64,000 bases of DNA from an uncultured Collinsella sp. (GTDB taxonomy: Bacteria; Actinomycetota; Coriobacteriia; Coriobacteriales; Coriobacteriaceae). Below are positions 1 through 7,473 of this stretch, in pieces. The DNA is taken from NCBI GenBank assembly GCA_900541875.1, contig UQLF01000001.1, forward strand, positions 62,001 through 126,000, written 5' to 3'. The translations under genes were made by a program, and so were the position numbers. Under the pieces are notes generated by a model. It was not told where the DNA came from, ran no database searches, and saw nothing but the letters and a program-made list of their open reading frames with translations. Within the stretch, counting starts at the first letter, position 1, and each line of letters opens with the position of its first letter.

Positions 1-1323
1 ATGATCGAGGTCACGCCTGGCGAGCTCTTTCGTCGCCATATGTTCTACACCCATTACCAGGTCGATGCCCGCCTGGTGCGCGACTATTACTTTAAGTCGG
101 GCGACACCATCGCATGGCTGCAGGACATGGGCGTGGAGTTTAACTCTGTGCGCCCGGCATTCCGCGCCCGCGAGCGCACGCGCGCCTATTCCGACGGCGA
201 GTATACCTGGCATGTCGTGCAGCCTGAGGACGGCTCGGAGCCTGGCCCTCGCGCGGCGACCACGATGACCAAGCGCATGACCGAGCGTGCTCAGGACCTG
301 GGCGTCGAGTTTATGTTTGAGTGCCCGGGCACCGGCCTTATCAAGGGCGAGGACGGCGCCATCTGCGGCGTGACCGCCAAGGACAAGGACGGCGAGGAGT
401 ACCAGATCTCGTGCAAGTCCGCGATCGTCGCCACGGGTGGCTTTGGCCACAACGCCAAGCTCATCAAGGAGAAGCTCGATTTTGAGTGGGGTACCGACCT
501 GTTCTCGTTTGCCATTCCGGGCATGGACGGCGACGGCATCAACATGTGCCACGAGGTTGGCGGCGGCCACACCCCGGTGACCATGGAGCTCATGTATCAG
601 ATTCCCGACAACATGAACCACTTCTATGTCGAGGGTGCATTCCGTCAGCCGTGCTATTGGTGCAACCGTCTGGGTGAGCGCTTTATGCCGGAGGACGAGA
701 TCTTCAACACCACCTTTGTCGGCAACGCCATCAACCATCTCCCCGGCAAGGTCGCCTATGCCATCTTTGATTCCCGCATGCTCAAGCATTGGAAGAAGGA
801 TGGCCCGGATATCGTCAGCCATGTCCATCCGCACGACCTGTACGACGGCTTTGAGGAGCAGTGGAACCGCGACCTGGAGGCTGGCTACCCGGCAATCTGC
901 CAGGCCGATACGCTGGAGGAGCTTGCCGAGAAGGCGGGTATCGACGTGGAGGGCCTGCTCGCCAACGTCGATGAGTACAACGAGATGTGCGACAACGGCT
1001 GGGACGACATCTTTGAGAAAGAGCGCGAGTTTATGAAGCCGCTCGAGAAGGGCCCCTTCTATTGCTGCAAGCAGTACTGCGGCGCCTACGGCACCCTGGG
1101 CGGCGTGCTCATCAACCACAAGATGGAGGTCATGACCGACGACTACGAGGTCATCCCTGGCCTGTACTGCGTTGGTACCGATGCCTGCACCATCTATGGC
1201 GACTCCTATAACTACTGCATTCCGGGTAACACCATGGGCTTCTGCCTTAACTCGGGTCGCATCGCCGGTGAAAACGCCGCCGCAGCCCTCTTTGAGGACG
1301 CGGGCGACGAGGAGTGGTCGTAA
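1..1323 (+). CDS. FAD-dependent oxidoreductase, fumarate/urocanate reductase-like flavoprotein (5' partial)
   Basis: This is the catalytic and C-terminal part of a fumarate reductase-type flavoprotein, which would reduce an enoate-like acceptor with FAD-bound hydride. The N-terminal dinucleotide motif (GxGxxG) is missing, so the gene starts before the window and the ATG at position 1 is probably internal. Visible features are the VATGGFG stretch (about residues 143-149), the GMDGDGINM segment typical of the family, and the C-terminal flavin region with GTLGGVLIN and GDSYNYCIPGNTMGF. A terminator-like hairpin and then an iron-sulfur electron-transfer gene follow, suggesting a shared redox pathway. 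The substrate cannot be told from sequence; steroid, cinnamate-like or amino-acid-derived enoates are all possible. Confidence 0.8.
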   Translation: MIEVTPGELFRRHMFYTHYQVDARLVRDYYFKSGDTIAWLQDMGVEFNSVRPAFRARERTRAYSDGEYTWHVVQPEDGSEPGPRAATTMTKRMTERAQDLGVEFMFECPGTGLIKGEDGAICGVTAKDKDGEEYQISCKSAIVATGGFGHNAKLIKEKLDFEWGTDLFSFAIPGMDGDGINMCHEVGGGHTPVTMELMYQIPDNMNHFYVEGAFRQPCYWCNRLGERFMPEDEIFNTTFVGNAINHLPGKVAYAIFDSRMLKHWKKDGPDIVSHVHPHDLYDGFEEQWNRDLEAGYPAICQADTLEELAEKAGIDVEGLLANVDEYNEMCDNGWDDIFEKEREFMKPLEKGPFYCCKQYCGAYGTLGGVLINHKMEVMTDDYEVIPGLYCVGTDACTIYGDSYNYCIPGNTMGFCLNSGRIAGENAAAALFEDAGDEEWS

Positions 1324-1390
1324 CACCGTAGCTATTCGCGCCTGCAGACACCTACGCGTTGGGTGCAGGCGGGGATTTGCCCTACAAGCG

Positions 1391-1426
1391 AGGCGCTCGG
1401 GATCGCTTTGGTCCCGGGCGCCTTTC
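1391..1426 (+). terminator. hairpin with short T-tract between redox genes
   Basis: An 11-bp arm at 1392-1402 pairs with 1412-1422 with one mismatch and is followed by TTTCT. A second hairpin (1339-1346 with 1364-1371) lies just upstream. It could end the flavoprotein transcript or attenuate expression of the next gene. Confidence 0.5.
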
Positions 1427-1456
1427 TGGACAAGAGCGACATTTTGAGGGGAACGA

Positions 1457-3589
1457 ATGAAGCTAACGATTAATGGAGTCGAGGTCGAGGCGCGCGAGGG
1501 GCAGAATGTTCTGGAGGCCGCGCTCGATGCCGGCATCTACATTCCGCATCTGTGCAAACATCCCGATCTTGAGGCCGTTGGCGGGTGTCGCCTATGCATG
1601 GTCGAGATCGAAGGCCAAGACGAGCCAGTGTGTGCCTGCAAGACGCAGGTTGCCGAGGGGATGGTCGTCAACACGACGGGCGAGCAGGCCGAGCGCGTGC
1701 GTAAGCTGGCAATGGAGCTAATCCTGGCCACGCATCCCGCCGATTGCACCGGCTGCCCCAAGTACGGCAAGTGCGAGCTGCAGTCTATGTATCAGTACCT
1801 GGGGGTTTCGCCGGCGCGCTGGCGCACTAAGAGCCGTCCGGTCGCAACGGACGAATCGAACCCGCTGATCACCCATATGTTCACCCGCTGCATTCGCTGC
1901 GGCCGCTGCGTGCGCGCGTGCCGCGAGCTGCGCGGCGCCGGCGTCTTGGACTATCAGCGTACCGAGGACGGCATTCGCATTGGCACCGACGGCAGTGTGA
2001 GCCTGCAGGAGGCTGGTTGCCGTTTTTGCGGGGCCTGCATCGAGGTGTGCCCCACGGGCTCGATCGTCGACACGCTCAATATGTTTGACGAGAACAAGTC
2101 CTATGCCGATAACGTGGTCCCCTGTCGTTCGGGCTGTCCCGCCCACGTGGATATCCCGCGCTACCTGCGGCACATCCGCAACGGCGAGTACACTCGCGCC
2201 GCCGCGGTGGTGCGCGAGAAGGTCCCGTTCCCCGAGAGCCTGGGCGACATTTGCGTTCATAGCTGCCAGGATGCCTGCAAGCGCAACGAGCTCAACGGCG
2301 CGCCGGTTTCGGTTTGCCGTCTTAAGCGCGCCGCGGCCGTGCGCGATACGGGCGACTGGAAGGCAAATGTGCGCCATGAGCCGCTGAGCGGCAAGCGCGT
2401 CGCCGTTGTGGGTGCCGGCCCCGCCGGCCTGACCGCCGCGCTCTATTGCGCCGAGAAGGGCCACAAGGTCGTGGTGTTCGAGGCCAACGAGAAGGTCGGC
2501 GGCCAGATGCGCTATGGCATTCCGGCGTATCGCCTGCCCGATGCCACGGTCGATGCCGAGGTTGCGACAATTTTGGAGATTGCCCAGGGTGATGACGCCG
2601 AGCCGCGCATTGAGCTGCGCTGTGGCGAGCGAATCGCCGAGCCCCAGGCGCTTTTGGAGCAGGGCTTCGATGCCGTGCTGGTTGCGGTGGGCACGCATGA
2701 CGGAACGGTGCTTCCCATGCCCGGCCACGACCTCGAAGGCGTGCTGCGCAACACCGATTTTTTGAAGGCCGCCCGCGTGGGCAACGCCCCCGATCTTTCG
2801 GGCAAGTGCGTTGTGGTGCTTGGTGGCGGTAACGTGGCGTACGACTGCGCCCGTACTGCCGTGCGCCTGGGTGCCGCCTCGGTCGATGTTGCCTGCCTTG
2901 AGGCCCAGGACGCGATGACCTCGACGCCTGAGGAGCGTGCCGAAGCCGCCGAGGAAGGCGTGGTGCTGCACGATGCCTATGCTTTTACCAGCATCAACGA
3001 GACCGAGGACGGTTCGGGCAAGGTTGGTTCCATGACGATCCACAAGATCGAGCGGTTCTACTTTGACGAGAACCACCGCGCCGTCACCGAACTGCTCGAC
3101 GGCGGCGAGAAGATCATCGATGCCGACTGCGTGATCTTTGCTGTGGGCCAAAAGCCCGAGGGCACGGCCCAGATGGGCCTTGAGCTTACGCACGGTCCGT
3201 ACATCGTGGTCGACGAAGAGGGTAGGACGAGCGTTGAGGGCGTTTGGTCGGCGGGCGACTGCGTGACGGGTACCAAATCGGTGATCGCGGCAATCGCTGC
3301 AGGTCGCACGTGTGCCTCGGCCATCGACCGCGCTTTGGGTGGCGATGGCAACATCGACGAGGAGCTGACCGAGCACGATGCTCCCGAGCAGTGGATCGGG
3401 CATGCCCCCGAGGGCTTCTACGGCGATGCCGTGCAGCCCGAGTTTGTCGATGCCCAGACGCGTAAGGATAACTTCGATACGTTCGAGTGCCCCTATACCG
3501 ACCATGAGGCCACGTGCGAGGCGAGCCGCTGCCTGCAGTGCGATTTGCGCCTAACGATCAGCACGCCGCGCCTGTGGAACGAGTACTAG
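1457..3589 (+). CDS. NuoG-like [2Fe-2S]/[4Fe-4S] protein fused to a GltD-like FAD/NAD(P) oxidoreductase
   Basis: A 710-residue electron-transfer protein. Residues 1-75 form a [2Fe-2S] plant-type ferredoxin domain with C33, C44, C47 and C59. A NuoG-type His/Cys cluster (HPADCTGCPKYGKC) follows, then two [4Fe-4S] motifs (CIRCGRCVRAC and CRFCGACIEVC). The rest resembles the small subunit of glutamate synthase or NfnB: a cysteine-rich linker, VVGAGPAG near residue 316, a second Rossmann motif VLGGGNVAYDC near 453, and a GltD-like CLQC near the C-terminus. The protein would pass electrons between NAD(P)H, ferredoxin and a partner. It begins after GAGGGGAACGA and lies 17 bases before the NuoF-like gene, so the two probably form one complex. 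The flavoprotein upstream is the likely acceptor, by inference. Confidence 0.85.
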   Translation: MKLTINGVEVEAREGQNVLEAALDAGIYIPHLCKHPDLEAVGGCRLCMVEIEGQDEPVCACKTQVAEGMVVNTTGEQAERVRKLAMELILATHPADCTGCPKYGKCELQSMYQYLGVSPARWRTKSRPVATDESNPLITHMFTRCIRCGRCVRACRELRGAGVLDYQRTEDGIRIGTDGSVSLQEAGCRFCGACIEVCPTGSIVDTLNMFDENKSYADNVVPCRSGCPAHVDIPRYLRHIRNGEYTRAAAVVREKVPFPESLGDICVHSCQDACKRNELNGAPVSVCRLKRAAAVRDTGDWKANVRHEPLSGKRVAVVGAGPAGLTAALYCAEKGHKVVVFEANEKVGGQMRYGIPAYRLPDATVDAEVATILEIAQGDDAEPRIELRCGERIAEPQALLEQGFDAVLVAVGTHDGTVLPMPGHDLEGVLRNTDFLKAARVGNAPDLSGKCVVVLGGGNVAYDCARTAVRLGAASVDVACLEAQDAMTSTPEERAEAAEEGVVLHDAYAFTSINETEDGSGKVGSMTIHKIERFYFDENHRAVTELLDGGEKIIDADCVIFAVGQKPEGTAQMGLELTHGPYIVVDEEGRTSVEGVWSAGDCVTGTKSVIAAIAAGRTCASAIDRALGGDGNIDEELTEHDAPEQWIGHAPEGFYGDAVQPEFVDAQTRKDNFDTFECPYTDHEATCEASRCLQCDLRLTISTPRLWNEY

Positions 3590-3606
3590 GAAAGGAGCGA
3601 TAACCC

Positions 3607-4683
3607 ATGACGATCATCAACTTTATGCCTGCGCATCGACAGACACCCGTGGCGCTCTGGCTCCTTAAGAAGGACGTGGCAGCAGCTGCGGAAAAAATCG
3701 CAGAGGTCGGCGCCCGGGCGGTTTTGGTGCCGGCGGGCGATGAGGTCTCTGCCACGCTCGCGGATGCGTTGGGCGAGTCCTGCCGCGTGATCGAGTGTGA
3801 TCCGAGCCTGGGCTTTGTCTATGCCAACGGTTCGGCCGCGGCCAAGATGCTCGACGGTGAAAAGCCGCTCCCGTCTTGCTGCGAAGGCGATGGCGCCGAC
3901 CGCTGCCTGAGCGGATCGGAGTTGCTTGCCGCCGAAGGCAAGCGTTGGGTGTGGTTTGACGGGGCCGATGAGCCCGTTGAGCTCGACCGTGTCGTGAGTG
4001 CGGAATCCCTAGTTGCTGCGGCGGGCGCCGACGACGCCAAAGCGGTGGGGATTGGCTATCCCAGCGGCCTGCTGCTCAGGCCCGACGACACCTCAAAGAT
4101 TGAGCTATGCAGCGACTACGTGCGCGTCTACACCGCCAAAAACTGCATGGCAAAGGCGCTTTTGGACATTTGCACGCTGTATCGTCACGAGAGCTGCGGA
4201 CGCTGCGTCTTTGGCTACGAGGGCTCGCATCAGATTGCGACGATTCTTGCCGATATCTGCCGCAAGAAGGGTAAGCCGACCGACTTGGCGCTCCTTCGCG
4301 ACCTTTGCCCCGTGATGCAGACGCAGTGTCTGTGCGAGCAGGGTCGTGTACTGGCACGCATGGTGCAGTCGTTCCTCGACCTGTTCGAGGGCGAGATTAT
4401 GCAGCACATCACCAAGAAGGTCTGTGCCGCCGGGGAATGCCAGGCATTCTTGACCTTCCATATCCTCGCCTCCAAATGCCAGGCATGCAACAAGTGTGTC
4501 GATTCGGACGTTTGCGATGAGGACGCGATTCTGGGAAGGCTGCGGTTCATCCATGTGATTGATCAAAAGGCCTGCACCCAGTGCGGTGCCTGCCTGGATA
4601 TCTGCGACAACGGCGCGATCGTTACCGCCGGTGCCGTGAAGCCCAAGTGTCCGCCCAAACCCATTCCCTTTAAGCGCAAATAA
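3607..4683 (+). CDS. NuoF-like iron-sulfur protein with C-terminal 2[4Fe-4S] ferredoxin domain
   Basis: A 358-residue protein. The first 170 residues match no domain I can name; they do not show the glycine-rich FMN/NADH site of NuoF. Residues about 192-260 resemble the NuoF iron-sulfur region: ESCGRC at about 196-201 and a distal Cys-rich segment LCPVMQTQCLC. The usual third cysteine of the SCGxCxxC motif is absent (SCGRCVFG). The C-terminus has two ferredoxin-like clusters, CQACNKC and CTQCGACLDIC. It starts at ATG after AAAGGAGCGA, 17 bases behind its neighbour, and probably serves as the electron-wiring partner of that NuoG/GltD-like protein. Confidence 0.75.
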   Translation: MTIINFMPAHRQTPVALWLLKKDVAAAAEKIAEVGARAVLVPAGDEVSATLADALGESCRVIECDPSLGFVYANGSAAAKMLDGEKPLPSCCEGDGADRCLSGSELLAAEGKRWVWFDGADEPVELDRVVSAESLVAAAGADDAKAVGIGYPSGLLLRPDDTSKIELCSDYVRVYTAKNCMAKALLDICTLYRHESCGRCVFGYEGSHQIATILADICRKKGKPTDLALLRDLCPVMQTQCLCEQGRVLARMVQSFLDLFEGEIMQHITKKVCAAGECQAFLTFHILASKCQACNKCVDSDVCDEDAILGRLRFIHVIDQKACTQCGACLDICDNGAIVTAGAVKPKCPPKPIPFKRK

Positions 4684-4690
4684 GAGCGCC

Positions 4691-4739
4691 GGCCCCTTCC
4701 GTTTTGCCCTTTGTAGGCATGCGGGAGGGGCCTTTGTTT
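4691..4739 (+). terminator. rho-independent terminator
   Basis: Arm 4691-4700 pairs with 4723-4732 (one G-U pair), and TTTGTTT follows. It ends the three-gene redox transcript. Confidence 0.7.
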
Positions 4740-4877
4740 ATCTGCACGAGGTATTCCGCAAATACCGAGCGGGCCTTGGTTGCCTGGACGGTGCATGCGT
4801 ATTGCGTCTACCGTACGCTTTTTGCGAAGTGCACACGGGCAGAATCCGTGTCCAAAATGCTCTGGAGAGGAGCGACC

Positions 4878-5870
4878 ATGTCGTTTAAAGTGATGGCGAT
4901 TTGTGCCGGCAGGCACGGTGGCAACGGCGAGGCTTTGGCCAAAGAGGCCCTTTGCGCGGTGCGCGAGGCTGGCGGCGAGGTCGAGCTGATCAATTTGTTC
5001 GACTATAACATCTTGCCCTGCACCGGTTGCGAGGGCTGCACCATGCAGATGGGAAAGATGGGCGCCGGCCTGCAAAAGGAATATCACGGCTGCGTCCTCA
5101 AGAACAAAGATGACGTCGACGCCATCATTCGCGAGCTGCAAACCTGCCAGGGCGTGATCTTCTCGGTCCCGATCTACGACCTTACCCCGAGCTCGGTCTA
5201 CACCCGCTTTGCGCAGCGCTTCTTGGCATACGAGCTTTCGTTCTTGCTTGCCATCGGCGCCGTAAAGGAGAATCCGCATACCGTCGCCGGCCTTATTTCT
5301 GTCGGCGGTTCCATGCACGATTGGCAGTCCCTGGCGCTGGAGAGCCTGCAAGCGACTATGTTTACCATGTCGATGACTGTCGTCGATCGCTATATGGCGC
5401 AGCGCGACGGTCGCCCGGGCAATACCTTTGTGTGGGGAGACGACGTGGAGTGGGGCGGACAGATTACCCGCGCTCGCAAGATGGGCGAGAACATCGTCAA
5501 GGCCATCCGAACGCCTGTTGACGAGCGCTGCTGGCTGGGCGACCCGGATGACGGCGTGTGCCCCAACTGCCACAGCTCCTTGGTGTACCCTGGCGACAAA
5601 CATTGGGACGGCGTCGAGTTCCCGTGGGAGTGCGCAGTCTGCGGTGCCGGTGGCGACATCGTAACCGACGAGCGCACCGGTCGCCCCAAGCTCAAGATTG
5701 CCGAGAACGGCCTGATCCGCGACCGCAATGACGACCATGCGCGCGCCGAGCACCTCAACGAGATCAACAAGACCCGCGACGAGTTCTTTGCCCACATGGA
5801 CGAGGTTAAGCCGCTTATGGAGAAGTACGCCAAGATGACGTTCCCCACGCTGGAGATTAAGCGCGACTAG
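4878..5870 (+). CDS. NADPH-dependent FMN reductase-like flavodoxin-family protein with rubredoxin-like C-terminus
   Basis: A 330-residue flavodoxin-fold protein of the NAD(P)H-dependent FMN reductase/iron-sulfur flavoprotein group. The N-terminus has the phosphate-binding segment AGRHGGNGEA, then CTGCEGC near residues 47-53, the compact cysteine motif of this group. The C-terminal 100 residues hold CPNCHSS and CAVCGAG about 30 residues apart, a rubredoxin- or zinc-ribbon-like site. The ATG at 4878 follows GGAGAGGAGCGACC. A TTG start at 4704 would overlap the upstream terminator and is unlikely. The gene probably has its own promoter after the terminator at 4691 and converges on the PucR-type gene. 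Its role would be flavin reduction or electron transfer. Confidence 0.8.
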   Translation: MSFKVMAICAGRHGGNGEALAKEALCAVREAGGEVELINLFDYNILPCTGCEGCTMQMGKMGAGLQKEYHGCVLKNKDDVDAIIRELQTCQGVIFSVPIYDLTPSSVYTRFAQRFLAYELSFLLAIGAVKENPHTVAGLISVGGSMHDWQSLALESLQATMFTMSMTVVDRYMAQRDGRPGNTFVWGDDVEWGGQITRARKMGENIVKAIRTPVDERCWLGDPDDGVCPNCHSSLVYPGDKHWDGVEFPWECAVCGAGGDIVTDERTGRPKLKIAENGLIRDRNDDHARAEHLNEINKTRDEFFAHMDEVKPLMEKYAKMTFPTLEIKRD

Positions 5871-7206
5871 TTTTGCCCAAGCCCCGTCCGGCCGACTTGC
5901 GGCAGTGCAGGTCGGCGCTGGTGCGGGGCTTAATCCTCGGCTCAAGAAAGCCAAGGTAGATCAGGGTGCGAATCGAGAGGTGGAACAAAAAGAGGTCCTC
6001 TCCCGACGCCAGGTCGTTACCGGTGATTTCCTTGATGCGGTTAATGCGATAGAGCAGCGTGTTTTTGTGAAGCGACAAGATCGCGGCGGTGCGCGCCGTG
6101 TTACAGCTGTGCTGCATAAAGGCAAAGAGCGTCTCGACCAGCTCGGAATCGTGCGACTGGTCATGCTTCCAAAGTGCCCAGATTGCCGGATGGCAGTAGT
6201 TCATAAGGTTGATGTGGTCGTTGCAGATGTCGAGCATTTCCATGTAGGTGTATTCGCAATAGCGATACACATGGGTGTCTTCGAGGATTTTGGTAAAGGT
6301 CGAGCCGTAGCGAATGGCGGCGCGTGCCTGATTGAGGTGCGAACGCACATCCGTTGCCTGGGAAAACGCGTTGCTGATGCCAATGAACAAATTGTTCGTG
6401 GCAGCAACGCGGGCAAGGACCGCCTCGTCGTTGGCGGGCAGCTGCGTGGAGGGCGGACGGCTTACCAGCGCCACGAGCTCGCCCTCGTACATGGTGATAA
6501 GGCTATGGTGCAGCAGCGGCTGCAATTGCCCTCGGATGCTCTCCGCCTCGCGCGCCTCGAGCTGGGAATCCTTTTTGAGCAGGCATACAACGTAGAGGGC
6601 GGGAAGCGGGGCAAAGCCGACGAGCTGCATTTTGCGTGTGCAGGTGATGGGGCTGGGGATTTCGTCGTCCAGGAGGCGCGAGAGAAAATATGGCCCCTGT
6701 TGCGGGCCGCCCAACGAAAGAAAACCGCCTTTCTGCAGTTCTTGCGCGAGCAGGCGGACAAAGAACCCAAAGACCTCGCGATCGCTATCGCCAAAGGCGT
6801 GATTGCGCTCGATCATCATCGCCCGGCCCAGGCACGTGCCGTGCACCTTGATCGCGTCGGTCATGGTGTTGAGGCGGAACATGTCGTTATAACGTGTGAG
6901 CGGGCCTGTCGAGCGGGCAATCTTCTCGTCTAAGCCGCATTCGATGATGTAGCGCACGGCTTCGTCTTGCAGCATGTCGCCTTCGGAGAGCTCGGCGCGG
7001 GTGATGGCTGCGAAGGGGGAGTCGTCGGCATCGTCGAGCTCAAAGCCGCCGCGAGCGGCATAGCGATAGACGGGATCGACGACGAGCACCGGGTTGTCCA
7101 TAACGGTAGAGGCTGTTTGCGTGAGGCTCTTGAGCCCCGCGTCGCTCAAGAGCGCCTCGAGCAGCGCTTGCTTTGCGGTGGACCTATCGGTGGTGCTCGG
7201 TTGCAT
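5857..7206 (-). CDS. PucR/CdaR-type transcriptional regulator
   Basis: A 449-residue regulator with a variable N-terminal sensor region and a C-terminal PucR-type helix-turn-helix. The C-terminus contains the family hallmark LHKNTLLYRINRIKEITG followed by a stretch of the L..LSIRTLIYL type. The chosen ATG at 7206 has AGAAGGGAC upstream; an earlier in-frame start at 7272 has no clear ribosome site. It is divergent from the enoate-reductase-like gene at 7474 and convergent with the FMN reductase gene, whose 3' end it overlaps by 14 bases. It probably senses a small metabolite and controls the neighbouring redox genes, by inference from position. Confidence 0.85.
   Translation of the reverse strand: MQPSTTDRSTAKQALLEALLSDAGLKSLTQTASTVMDNPVLVVDPVYRYAARGGFELDDADDSPFAAITRAELSEGDMLQDEAVRYIIECGLDEKIARSTGPLTRYNDMFRLNTMTDAIKVHGTCLGRAMMIERNHAFGDSDREVFGFFVRLLAQELQKGGFLSLGGPQQGPYFLSRLLDDEIPSPITCTRKMQLVGFAPLPALYVVCLLKKDSQLEAREAESIRGQLQPLLHHSLITMYEGELVALVSRPPSTQLPANDEAVLARVAATNNLFIGISNAFSQATDVRSHLNQARAAIRYGSTFTKILEDTHVYRYCEYTYMEMLDICNDHINLMNYCHPAIWALWKHDQSHDSELVETLFAFMQHSCNTARTAAILSLHKNTLLYRINRIKEITGNDLASGEDLFLFHLSIRTLIYLGFLEPRIKPRTSADLHCRKSAGRGLGKTSRA
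5879..5931. terminator. bidirectional terminator hairpin inside the 3' end of the PucR-type gene
   Basis: Nested arms 5879-5886/5924-5931 and 5891-5896/5911-5916 form a strong stem between two convergent genes. It lies within the last codons of the minus-strand gene, so one stretch is both protein-coding and a terminator. Confidence 0.6.
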
Positions 7207-7473
7207 GGTTGTCCCTTCTGCCGCGTCTTTGCCGTAGTCGACGCGTGACCAAATTATTATCGCAGGCCGCACAGCATTAGGTTGTTTAAAACGGTGAGTG
7301 TGGCGGTCGTTTCTTCGAACGGGACGGTGCTGTTGTTGGTGGGTCGTCTCGCCCCATCCACCTGCCGCTACCTGCTATCCGCCGATTTTCGTTGTGCCGC
7401 TGTACCCCTATGCCATATCCTCTAGACAACTACGCGGCAACATCGCCGCCGCGCCTACAAGAGAGGAATGTCC

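Noticed and set aside
1718..3505. A 595-codon open stretch on the minus strand opposite the NuoG/GltD-like gene
   Set aside because: It overlaps an excellent iron-sulfur gene, has low-complexity Arg/Ala/His-rich translation and no ribosome site; a product of high GC.
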